DNA of 64,000 nt from an uncultured SAR86 cluster bacterium (lineage in GTDB: Bacteria; Pseudomonadota; Gammaproteobacteria; Magnimaribacterales; Magnimaribacteraceae). A model generated the notes under the pieces. The model did not search any database. It was given only the letters and a program-made list of their open reading frames with translations, and was not told the origin of the DNA. A program made the position numbers and the translations under genes. Location of the stretch: positions 1 through 64,000 of the forward strand of contig CACBBD010000003.1 in assembly GCA_902537425.1 (NCBI GenBank), read 5' to 3'. The stretch's first letter is position 1. Each line of letters opens with the position of its first letter. Shown here one piece after another: positions 8,196 to 16,294 of this stretch.

Positions 8196-8977
8196 TATGG
8201 TTTGCTCCCTGATGTGGTTAATCTATGCATTGTCCTTTCATTGTCTCCATATCCATGTTCAGCAAAATGCTGAACACTCCTATTGTCCCATACAATTAAG
8301 TCACCTTTCGACCATTTATGTCGATAAATATATTTTTCCTGGGATGCATGACTATATAGAAATTCAAGCTTTTGTTGAGACTCTTTGGGATCTAAGTCTT
8401 TAATTTTTTTAACGAATGCTTCTGTGACATAAAGTGCCTTTTTTCCAGTTTCAGGGTGCTCTCGAAAAATTGGATGCTCTACTGTCTTGGCATCCTTCAG
8501 ATCTCCACCTGACAACATTAATACTCCTATATTGCTATGAATTGCTTTTTTTTCTGAGAGCTCTGATTTTAGATCATGATCTAAATCATCATAAGCAAGA
8601 TACTGATTAGAGAATAGAGTATCTCCTCCTTCTTCAGGTACTACTAAAGAGTATAAAAGTGTTGCATCTGGAGGTGATTCTTCAAATGTTACATCCGAAT
8701 GCCAATGAGCATTTGTATGATATTGCTCGCCATAGTTTCTAATTTCAATAATTTCTGGATATCCCTCTATGCCTTTAAACACTGGATGAATTAAAGGTTT
8801 GCCCCATAAACTTGAAATATTTTTCAGTTGAGATGGATTTAATTTCTGATTTCTAAAAATAAGGACTGAGTTATCTAGAAAGCATTGCCTGATTTTTAAA
8901 GAATCATCCTCGGAAAGAATATTTAGATCTAATCCTGATATTTCTGCGCCTAAGGGTTTTAAGATTTTAATATCCAT
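8192..8977 (-). CDS. TauD/TfdA-family Fe(II)/2-oxoglutarate dioxygenase
   Basis: This 261-residue enzyme has the facial triad H93-S-D95 (NAHWHSDVTFEE) and H237 (NRSVQHFAEHGYGD), with Arg 252 (TMHRLTT) for 2-oxoglutarate. PPDATLLYSLVVPEEGGDTLFSNQYLAYD is the conserved TauD core. Known relatives act on taurine, alkylsulfonates or phenoxyacetates. No sulfonate transporter is adjacent, so the substrate stays open. It is third in its operon: 1 base after the Smr-like gene and overlapping the dihydroorotase gene by 4 bases. It is distinct from the second TauD homologue at 55751. Confidence 0.88.
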   Translation of the reverse strand: MDIKILKPLGAEISGLDLNILSEDDSLKIRQCFLDNSVLIFRNQKLNPSQLKNISSLWGKPLIHPVFKGIEGYPEIIEIRNYGEQYHTNAHWHSDVTFEESPPDATLLYSLVVPEEGGDTLFSNQYLAYDDLDHDLKSELSEKKAIHSNIGVLMLSGGDLKDAKTVEHPIFREHPETGKKALYVTEAFVKKIKDLDPKESQQKLEFLYSHASQEKYIYRHKWSKGDLIVWDNRSVQHFAEHGYGDNERTMHRLTTSGSKPY

Positions 8978-8978
8978 A

Positions 8979-9206
8979 TTATTTTAATTTATGGACTTTG
9001 ATTTGTCCGTACTCATGACCTGCCCCATTGTAATATTCGGCATTTGTTCTATCTAATACAGTTCTTACTAAAGAAAGCATTTTTTCACTGTTGCCACATA
9101 TTATGGTTAAAGGCATTTCTTCTTGGTTCAAAAAAACAAAGTTTTCAACTGCAATATCTACTTCATGATGTCTATATCCATGAAGATCTAGAACATGACT
9201 AGACAC
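8979..9206 (-). CDS. Small Smr-domain-like protein
   Basis: This 75-residue protein starts at GTG (9206), 5 bases after the D-aminoacylase-like gene. It opens with HVLDLHGYRHHEVDIAVENFV, matching the LDLHG...A...F start of the Smr (small MutS-related) domain. The usual HG-x-G loop is replaced by IICGNSEKM. Smr domains can be nucleases or RNA-binding modules; at this length it is only the core domain. Its place inside a catabolic operon is odd. The family call rests on the LDLHG segment and overall pattern. Confidence 0.55.
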   Translation of the reverse strand: MSSHVLDLHGYRHHEVDIAVENFVFLNQEEMPLTIICGNSEKMLSLVRTVLDRTNAEYYNGAGHEYGQIKVHKLK

Positions 9207-9211
9207 AACTT

Positions 9212-10912
9212 CTAGGAGTTCCTGATCAATCTTCCACTGAGAGCACCAGTAGCTTCTCCTTTAATGAAAGCAACTTCCCCTGAAACAATGGTGTAATCAT
9301 AACCTGAAGCTTTTTGAACAAGTCTTCGTCCTCCGGCAGGCAAATCGTTAATAATTTCAGGCTCATGCAAAGTTAAGCCTTCATAATCAATTATATTAAT
9401 ATCCGCTTTATAGCCCTTTTCTAATACTCCTCTATCTTTAATACCGAGTAAGTTAGCAGTTTCTGATGTTTGCATTTTGATAACTTTTTCTAAAGGTAAC
9501 TTCGATCCCCTGCTTCTGTCTCGAGACCAATGCTGTACAAGTGTTGTCGGAAAACTAGCATCACTTATAGCACCACAATGTGCACCAGCATCGCCGAGAC
9601 CTGAAATTGTATAAGGATGTTTTAGCATTTTCTCTACAAGGCTCAAGTCACCCGTCAGATAATTAAAGAGCGGATGATAAATCAATGCTCTACCATCTTT
9701 TTCGAGCATCGCATCATAAGCTATTTCTTGTGCAGTCATATTTGACGAATTAGCCAAAGATTCAAATGACATGTCTGGATCCGGCTCGTAATTAGCAGGT
9801 TCACCTAATTTAAACATCTTTGTATAAGAATTAACTATTTCATCCACTAATGGATTGATAGATATGGCACTGTCATTAAGTAGCTTTTCTTTGAATTCAT
9901 CATTGCTCATAATCTCGACTCTCTCTTCTAAAGCAAGGTCTGCTATTTCCATATAAGTAGGATGAAATCTAAATGGATTCAAAGTTGCTGTCAGACCCAT
10001 CAAGATGCCTGTTGCTCTAGGAGGTACTTGTCCGTACATATTTATGCCTTCAGATTGGGCTTCTTCAATCCCATCAAGTAATTGCTGCCACCATTCTGGA
10101 CGTGCATCTTGTTGTTCTACTGTTATTGATATTGGTCTTCCAGATTCTTTTGACATTGCTTTGAAGATATCAAACTCAGAGTCAAAATCATAAAAATCTG
10201 ATATCCCTTGCAAGACACCCTGATTTATTTCACCTAAAGATTTGGCTATTTCTACTAATTCATTTTTGTGAGCAGTAATGCTTGGAGTCAAATTACCATT
10301 AACATCATTATGTTTCTCAGTCCTAGAGGTGCTAAATCCAAAAGCGCCCGCCTTTATTGCCTCCTGCACAATTTCTTTCATTCTATCGATTTCTTCTTGC
10401 GACGCTTCCTCGTGATTAATACCTCTCTCTCCCATGACATAAGCCCTTACAGCTCCATGAGGAATTTGTGTACCAACATCTATTGCGAGTGGCTTCTTTT
10501 CAAGTGCATCTAGATATTCAGGAAAACTTTCCCATTCCCAATCTATACCTTCATGTAAAGCAGTTCCAGGAATATCTTCTACACCTTCCATAAGACCTAT
10601 CAACCAATCTCTTTGATCCGGTTTACATGGAGAAAACCCAACACCACAATTTCCCATTACTACCGTTGTAACTCCGTGATAAGTCGAAGGCCTTAAATAC
10701 GGATCCCACGTTACCTGACCGTCATAGTGAGTATGAATATCAACGAAGCCAGGGGTAACAATTTTCCCTTCAGCATCGATGACCTTTTTAGCTTCACCTT
10801 TGATATCACCAATTTCAACAATTTTTTCATTTGATATGGCTATATCTGCTTGATAGGGCTTGCTTCCCTTTCCATCATAAATTGAACCATTTTTTATTAT
10901 TAGATCGAACAT
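9212..10912 (-). CDS. N-acyl-D-amino-acid deacylase-like amidohydrolase
   Basis: The 566-residue protein starts MFDLIIKNGSIYDGKGSKPYQADIAI and carries the metal motif DIHTHYDGQ (H60, H62), VTTVVMGNCGVGFSP and GLGDAGAHCGAISD, all typical of the D-aminoacylase (COG3653) branch of the amidohydrolase superfamily. Members hydrolyse N-acyl-D-amino acids or related amides in the cytoplasm with zinc. It is the first gene of the minus-strand operon that continues with Smr-like, TauD, dihydroorotase and PhyH genes. The promoter probably lies in the 88-base gap it shares with the divergent metalloprotease. The family is clear; substrate stereochemistry is assumed from relatives. Confidence 0.85.
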   Translation of the reverse strand: MFDLIIKNGSIYDGKGSKPYQADIAISNEKIVEIGDIKGEAKKVIDAEGKIVTPGFVDIHTHYDGQVTWDPYLRPSTYHGVTTVVMGNCGVGFSPCKPDQRDWLIGLMEGVEDIPGTALHEGIDWEWESFPEYLDALEKKPLAIDVGTQIPHGAVRAYVMGERGINHEEASQEEIDRMKEIVQEAIKAGAFGFSTSRTEKHNDVNGNLTPSITAHKNELVEIAKSLGEINQGVLQGISDFYDFDSEFDIFKAMSKESGRPISITVEQQDARPEWWQQLLDGIEEAQSEGINMYGQVPPRATGILMGLTATLNPFRFHPTYMEIADLALEERVEIMSNDEFKEKLLNDSAISINPLVDEIVNSYTKMFKLGEPANYEPDPDMSFESLANSSNMTAQEIAYDAMLEKDGRALIYHPLFNYLTGDLSLVEKMLKHPYTISGLGDAGAHCGAISDASFPTTLVQHWSRDRSRGSKLPLEKVIKMQTSETANLLGIKDRGVLEKGYKADINIIDYEGLTLHEPEIINDLPAGGRRLVQKASGYDYTIVSGEVAFIKGEATGALSGRLIRNS

Positions 10913-10964
10913 ATTAAAAACCTAAAACATTTAAATGATCTATGCGATATAGATATTCATATTA

Positions 10965-10987
10965 ATTTTTACCATAATAGTAAAAAT
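10965..10987. promoter_or_regulatory. Inverted repeat in divergent promoter region
   Basis: ATTTTTAC (10965-10972) and GTAAAAAT (10980-10987) form a perfect 8-bp inverted repeat around CATAATA, which could be a -10 element. It sits 13 bases before the metalloprotease ATG and about 50 bases from the divergent amidohydrolase start. It may be an operator; no regulator is identified. Confidence 0.35.
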
Positions 10988-11000
10988 ACATAAAAACTTC

Positions 11001-13493
11001 ATGAAAAAACACTTATTTAATCTATTTATTTTTCTTCTTCTGTCCTCTCAGGTCTTAATTACTGAGGAAGAGACATCAACAAAGGAAAATGAAGATGTTG
11101 TTTCTGAAGAAGAAAAAAAGGTTTATATAGAAGAATTAGTAGAGGACTTTGACGAAATTCCGGGTTTTTTTACAACATTCAGAGATCCAAAGACAAATCA
11201 AGTTTTCTTAAAAATTACTAATAATCAATTAAAAAGTGAGTTTATTTATTTTGCACATGCTTTGAATGGAGTTGCGAGCGTGGGAAAAGTTAAGGGTTCA
11301 TATTTAGATGAAGGTGTTTTTAAAATTGAAAAAGACTATAACAATCTCAGATTTTCTAGAGTTTTAACAAATTATTTTTTTGATGAAACCAGTCCTCTCG
11401 CAAAATCGGAAGGAGCAAATGTATCGGATTCAACTTTCAAAGTATTTGAAATCATGGGAATGAATGAAGCTGAAGACGAATATTTAATAGATATAACAAG
11501 TATGCTTTTGTCTGAGGCATTAACACCCATAATGCCTATCTACTCTCCAGATGGTCCCCCATCAGGATTTAGTTGGGGTCAAGTAAGCCCATCTAAATCA
11601 AGAATCAAAGGAGTCTTCAACTACGAGAAAAATACAGATTTTGAAGTTGAGTATGTTATAGAAAGTGCACCTTCTTATGGATACGAAGCTGAAGATGTTG
11701 CGGATCCAAGGAATATTAACGTAAATATAAGATATAGCTTTATTGAGATGCCAAAAAATGATTTTGAACCTCGTGTAGCAAATCAATCAATAGGATATTT
11801 TTCAGAAAGAATAACTGACCTTACGTCCACAGATATAACACCTTATAAAGATCTTATCGGGAAATGGAATCTTAAGAAAAAGAATCCTGATGAAGAGCTT
11901 TCAGAACCAATCAAACCCATTACTTTCTGGATAGAAAATACAACCCCTTATGAATTGAGAGACTATATCAAAGAAGGAGTTCTAGCATGGAATATTGCCT
12001 TCGAAGCCGCAGGTTTTATAAATGCCATAGAGGTCAAAATTCAACCAGATGATGCAGAATGGGATGCAGGAGACATTAGATATAATGTAATCAGATGGAC
12101 ATCGTCCCCAGATCCGGTTTTTGGTGGATATGGACCGAGCTTCACAAATCCCAGAACAGGAGAAATAATTGGAGCAGATATAATGCTCGAATGGGTTTAC
12201 TTAACCAATAGAGTAAATTATGACGGTATATTTAATGAACATTCGAGTCATGACAACTGTTCATCTTCCAGCTACATTCAGGATGGAATGATTCTAGCTC
12301 AAGCTATTGAGTTAAATGACCCCAAAATAATTGAGCAAGCAATAATCAGATTAACGCTTCATGAAGTTGGACATACTCTTGGTCTGAATCATAATTTTAA
12401 AGGGAGTTACTTGCATAATATTGAAGATGTACATAATCCAGAAATAACCAGTAAAATTGGAGTGACTGCCTCGGTAATGGAATATCCGGCTATAAACCTT
12501 GCTCCTTTGGGAGTTAAACAAGGAGATTATTACGACACAATACCTGGGCCCTATGACATATGGGCTATAAGATATGGATATACTCCCGATTTAACTGAAT
12601 CTGATTTAGAAGATATTATTTCTGAGCAACATAAACCCGAGCATATGTTTGCAAATGATTCAGAAGATATGAGATCCCCAGGAAGAGGAATTGATCCACG
12701 CGCTATGATCAATGATCTTACAAATGATCCAATGACTTATGCAGAGCAAAGAATTGAATTAGTGAATGATACTCAGGCTAAGTTGGTTCAAAAATTATCA
12801 GGCTCAATTGAGACCTTTGAGGAATTTAGATTAGCTCATGCAATCTTTATGAGAGAGTATTCAAGAGCATTAGAGGTCATCTCAAGACACATTGGTGGGG
12901 TTTACATAGAAAGATATGATCCTAAAAATATCAATGAAAATAAACCATACACCCCTGCTCCGTCTAATGAACAAAGAAGAGCTATGAAGCTTCTAAGTGA
13001 GCATGCATTTTCACCAGAAGCATTTCCAATAAATTCTGATTTACTTCAATTGGTACAAGTTGAGAGAAGGATGTTTGATCTCTCTGGAGAACACGAAGAT
13101 CCTCAGATGCACAAAATCATTCTTGGTATTCAGAATAGAGTGTTAGATCATATTTTAAGTCCATGGACACTCTACAGGATTTCAGATACCGAACTTTATG
13201 GCAATGATTACTCTGTTAATGAGGTGTTAAATGATATGACAAAGGCTATCTTCGTTGGAGATACAAATAATAAGGTATCTTCTGTGAGGCGTAATCTTCA
13301 AACTTCATACGTAAGGCGACTAATAAACTTATTAGCTCAAGATTATTATGACGAATTGGCTACGGCTGCTGCTTATGACTCCTTAAGGCAGATTCAGAAA
13401 CTTGCCAGGAAAACTTCTACCGATATTCCTACTAGATCACATAGAAAACTTATTTCATGGATTATAGAATCCGGTCTTGATCGAGCCAATTAA
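11001..13493 (+). CDS. Secreted zinc-dependent metalloprotease (metzincin)
   Basis: This 830-residue protein begins with a signal peptide (KKHLFNLFIFLLLSSQVLITEE). The zinc site is HEVGHTLGLNH (H454, E455, H458, H464), the full metzincin consensus, with SVMEYPAINLAP downstream as the Met-turn. N-terminal DUF5117/DUF5118-like modules and a long C-terminal helical region fit the large zinc-dependent metalloprotease family of Bacteroidetes and marine gammaproteobacteria. It probably degrades peptides or proteins in the periplasm or outside the cell. No Shine-Dalgarno sequence is obvious. It ends 4 bases inside the convergent epoxide hydrolase stop. Confidence 0.88.
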   Translation: MKKHLFNLFIFLLLSSQVLITEEETSTKENEDVVSEEEKKVYIEELVEDFDEIPGFFTTFRDPKTNQVFLKITNNQLKSEFIYFAHALNGVASVGKVKGSYLDEGVFKIEKDYNNLRFSRVLTNYFFDETSPLAKSEGANVSDSTFKVFEIMGMNEAEDEYLIDITSMLLSEALTPIMPIYSPDGPPSGFSWGQVSPSKSRIKGVFNYEKNTDFEVEYVIESAPSYGYEAEDVADPRNINVNIRYSFIEMPKNDFEPRVANQSIGYFSERITDLTSTDITPYKDLIGKWNLKKKNPDEELSEPIKPITFWIENTTPYELRDYIKEGVLAWNIAFEAAGFINAIEVKIQPDDAEWDAGDIRYNVIRWTSSPDPVFGGYGPSFTNPRTGEIIGADIMLEWVYLTNRVNYDGIFNEHSSHDNCSSSSYIQDGMILAQAIELNDPKIIEQAIIRLTLHEVGHTLGLNHNFKGSYLHNIEDVHNPEITSKIGVTASVMEYPAINLAPLGVKQGDYYDTIPGPYDIWAIRYGYTPDLTESDLEDIISEQHKPEHMFANDSEDMRSPGRGIDPRAMINDLTNDPMTYAEQRIELVNDTQAKLVQKLSGSIETFEEFRLAHAIFMREYSRALEVISRHIGGVYIERYDPKNINENKPYTPAPSNEQRRAMKLLSEHAFSPEAFPINSDLLQLVQVERRMFDLSGEHEDPQMHKIILGIQNRVLDHILSPWTLYRISDTELYGNDYSVNEVLNDMTKAIFVGDTNNKVSSVRRNLQTSYVRRLINLLAQDYYDELATAAAYDSLRQIQKLARKTSTDIPTRSHRKLISWIIESGLDRAN

Positions 13494-14479
13494 GAGACTT
13501 CTTTTAAAAATTTAACTATTAGCTCGTTAACCTCATTTGGTATCTCTTGTTGAGTCCAATGACCAATACCTTCAAACTCTTCTGCAAATTTTAGTTCTTT
13601 ATAATTTGGTGAGATTCTGTCTATTAGAGTCTGGTCTGAAGGAATAAAAAAGTTTACGGGATCTAAGCTTCCAGTAATAAAAAATGCTGGCTGCTCAAGA
13701 ATCTTATCTTCTAATTCTGTAAGTTCATGCCAATCAATATTTTGAGCTCTATATCTATTGAAAGGACCTCTTAATCCACTCATTTCAAATTGACTTACAA
13801 AATAATCAAGATCCTCAGGTGTAAACCAATCAGGAAAGTCTTCAAATATCTCCATCCCATCAAGAAAACTGGAATGCTTATCTTTTTGAGGCATCAAACC
13901 ACTTTGACCTTTTTCAAGATTATGTTTCATGCCCCGTCCATCACTATTCGTATAAGTTATGAAAAGTGATCTTTTTAAATCTGACTCAAATTCCTCCTCC
14001 GCAATACCCTCTTTCTGAAAGTAAAGTTGGTAGAAAAATTTGTCTTTGTATATCTCTCTCCAAAGATCTAAGGTTGGCATCGGACCTCTTCCAGTAAAAG
14101 GAACTGACATAGTACCGGTTGCAGTTATTCTATGTTCATTTAAAGCTGCTGTGTTTAGAGCAATTGGTCCACCCCAATCATGTCCAATTGTTATAGCTGT
14201 GTCATAACCTAAAGCATCAACAATACCAATTACATCATCGGTCATATTCTTCATAGAATATGCTTCTATCTCGTGAGGTTTGTCTGACTCTCCATAACCA
14301 CGAACGTCATAAGCAACTGCTTTGAAGCCAGCAGCAGCGACAGCAGGAAGCTGATGTCTATAGCTATACCAGCTCTCAGGCCAGCCATGGCAAAATATAA
14401 CTAAGGGACCATCCCCCATCATTGCTAGTCTTAATTTAATTCCATTGCTTTCTACATATTTAAACTCTATGTCATTCAT
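13490..14479 (-). CDS. Epoxide hydrolase-like alpha/beta hydrolase
   Basis: The 329-residue protein has the epoxide hydrolase signatures: oxyanion motif CHGWPESWYSYRHQLPAVAAAGFKAVAYDVRGYGESDKP, nucleophile elbow IGHDWGGPIA with Asp as nucleophile, a cap domain with lid tyrosines, and the C-terminal His in GIGHWTQQEIP. It would open epoxides to diols by way of an alkyl-enzyme ester; dehalogenases share the fold, so halide release is an alternative. No signal peptide. It begins 15 bases downstream of the HupE-like gene on the same strand in the opposite genomic order (its start at 14479 follows that gene's stop), so the two may share a transcript. Confidence 0.85.
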   Translation of the reverse strand: MNDIEFKYVESNGIKLRLAMMGDGPLVIFCHGWPESWYSYRHQLPAVAAAGFKAVAYDVRGYGESDKPHEIEAYSMKNMTDDVIGIVDALGYDTAITIGHDWGGPIALNTAALNEHRITATGTMSVPFTGRGPMPTLDLWREIYKDKFFYQLYFQKEGIAEEEFESDLKRSLFITYTNSDGRGMKHNLEKGQSGLMPQKDKHSSFLDGMEIFEDFPDWFTPEDLDYFVSQFEMSGLRGPFNRYRAQNIDWHELTELEDKILEQPAFFITGSLDPVNFFIPSDQTLIDRISPNYKELKFAEEFEGIGHWTQQEIPNEVNELIVKFLKEVS

Positions 14480-14494
14480 TTTTACCTCTAGATT

Positions 14495-15448
14495 TTATAT
14501 TGACGATACTCTTTCAATTAACCAGTAAGTTCCAAGCCCACCTATAAAATAGCTTGCAAAAGCATGAACCTCAATCTTTATTTTATTCGATTCAAGAAAA
14601 TATATAATTAATCCAAAGAAAGGAAGGATAGCTAATTGTCCCATCTCGATTCCTGCATTAAAAAATAATAGAGAAAGAAGGAGATTTTCATTATTTATTC
14701 CAATTTCTGTAAGAGCTCCCGCAAAACCTAGTCCATGTAATAATCCAAATCCAAAGGCTATCAACCAAGGAGTAGATTCATATTTGTGCTCATCGCCTAC
14801 CTCCAAAGCTAAATATATAATTGTTAATGCTATAAAAGCCTCTGTTGAAGCTCGGGGTACGCTAACAACATCCAACACAGATAAAGCCAAAGTGATGCTA
14901 TGCGCTAGAGTGAAGGCAGTGATTGTTTTAACGAGATTTAAAGTTCCTGAAACAAGAAATAAAAGGCCAAAAACAAATAGCATATGGTCTATGCCACCGA
15001 GTAAGTGCTCTACACCAAGCCAAAAATAATTGATTGGATAGATGCTTACTTCCTCTGGTACATCTAACTTGGAACTACTTATTGTTGCTAACCCTTCAAA
15101 AGTGGTCTCATCTAAAAATTTTACACTTACTAATGCATCCGTAAGCCTTGTGAGACCCTTAAATGCTATTTCTTTACCTTTTAAAGATTCTTCGCAAGTA
15201 ATTGCAATATTCGTGACTAAATATTTACCTTGGGCTTCTGGTAATTTTCTTTGCTCCTCCTTACAGTCTGTAAAGCTTACCTCTGCAGGAAGTCCACCTG
15301 TGTTAGTTGGAAACATCCATAAACCTGAATAAAATCCGTCTGATGTTTCCTCCAAAGACAATCTTGCAGGATTCATTTCATGAGTTTGTATAAATGCACC
15401 AAGAGATAGGCTGAAAAGAACAAAAATAAATTTATTTAGTTGTTTCAT
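14495..15448 (-). CDS. HupE/UreJ family membrane protein
   Basis: The protein is 317 residues. A signal peptide (KFIFVLFSLSLGAFIQTHEM) and about 120 periplasmic residues precede a six-helix C-terminal membrane domain starting YFWLGVEHLLGGIDHMLFVFGLLFL. The motif GVEHLLGGIDHM...TAFTLAHSITLALS is diagnostic of the HupE/UreJ_2 family. The His-rich first helix suggests metal (nickel or cobalt) handling, but no nickel enzyme is encoded nearby. It overlaps the upstream parvulin gene by 17 bases, so the two are translationally linked; that pairing is often seen in marine bacteria. Confidence 0.82.
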   Translation of the reverse strand: MKQLNKFIFVLFSLSLGAFIQTHEMNPARLSLEETSDGFYSGLWMFPTNTGGLPAEVSFTDCKEEQRKLPEAQGKYLVTNIAITCEESLKGKEIAFKGLTRLTDALVSVKFLDETTFEGLATISSSKLDVPEEVSIYPINYFWLGVEHLLGGIDHMLFVFGLLFLVSGTLNLVKTITAFTLAHSITLALSVLDVVSVPRASTEAFIALTIIYLALEVGDEHKYESTPWLIAFGFGLLHGLGFAGALTEIGINNENLLLSLLFFNAGIEMGQLAILPFFGLIIYFLESNKIKIEVHAFASYFIGGLGTYWLIERVSSI

Positions 15449-16241
15449 TTAAATCTGCCAAAATCTCGATTTGATATTTATTTCTCAATTCCTTCAAATA
15501 GTTCTTCACAGAATTATTTTGTTTTTCAAGGACTACATCATTAATAACAATATTTTTTATTTCCTCTAGATTTGGAGTGAAAGATTTTGCGATAGAGTTA
15601 ATAAATACAAGGTGCGATCCATATTCAGACTTTAAAGGTCCTGACCATTCCTTGATGGTTAAATTTTGAATATCTTGCGAAAATGTTTTACCAAAAGATC
15701 TTTCAATTTCTCTAATAGTTTTAGAAGAAAAGTTCTTTCCCAGTAAAAATGGTTCACCAAAATTAGCATCAGAAGAACCATTTTTTATTAGATTTAAAGC
15801 TTTAGAAGAATCATCCTCATCTGTCTTGCTCGAACTAAAATAAATATGAGAGAACGTTATTCTTTTTTCTACATAGTACTTATCTAAATTTCGATTATAA
15901 AAATCATATACTTCGCTCTCTGTCGGCAGAGAGGTATCTCCCTCTTGTCTTAAGAAACCAATTTTCTGAGCCAATCTTCTTTTTATGATTATATCGTTCT
16001 TATCCAATCCCAACTTTATTGCTTCTCGATATAGAATCTCTTCATCAAGGAGTTGTTTGATAATGCCGTCTACTTCTGACATTGTAGGCTCTCTTCCCAC
16101 TTGAGTGACCCAGGTGTTTATCAATGAGTTAACTTCTGATTCAAATATAGTTATTTTGTTATCGTCCTCATTATTAAAAAATAAATCCGCGATAAGAATC
16201 ACTATTCCTAAAATAAAAAAAATAAGAAGTCTTTGTTTCAT
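15432..16241 (-). CDS. PpiC/parvulin-type peptidyl-prolyl isomerase
   Basis: This 269-residue protein has an N-terminal membrane anchor (RLLIFFILGIVILIADLFF). A SurA/PpiD-like helical region follows (LLDEEILYREAIKLGLDKNDIIIKRRLAQKIGFL) and then a parvulin domain from about residue 130 (YYVEKRITFSHIYFSS ... GPLKSEYGSHLVFINS). It would assist folding of exported proteins in the periplasm. The domain looks slightly degenerate in its middle. The gene end overlaps the HupE/UreJ gene, suggesting this foldase serves that membrane protein; this is inference from linkage. Confidence 0.78.
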   Translation of the reverse strand: MKQRLLIFFILGIVILIADLFFNNEDDNKITIFESEVNSLINTWVTQVGREPTMSEVDGIIKQLLDEEILYREAIKLGLDKNDIIIKRRLAQKIGFLRQEGDTSLPTESEVYDFYNRNLDKYYVEKRITFSHIYFSSSKTDEDDSSKALNLIKNGSSDANFGEPFLLGKNFSSKTIREIERSFGKTFSQDIQNLTIKEWSGPLKSEYGSHLVFINSIAKSFTPNLEEIKNIVINDVVLEKQNNSVKNYLKELRNKYQIEILADLNETTK

Positions 16242-16294
16242 AATTAATAAAAATTACTATAAAATCATATATATACTTGAGAAAATTAAAGTAT

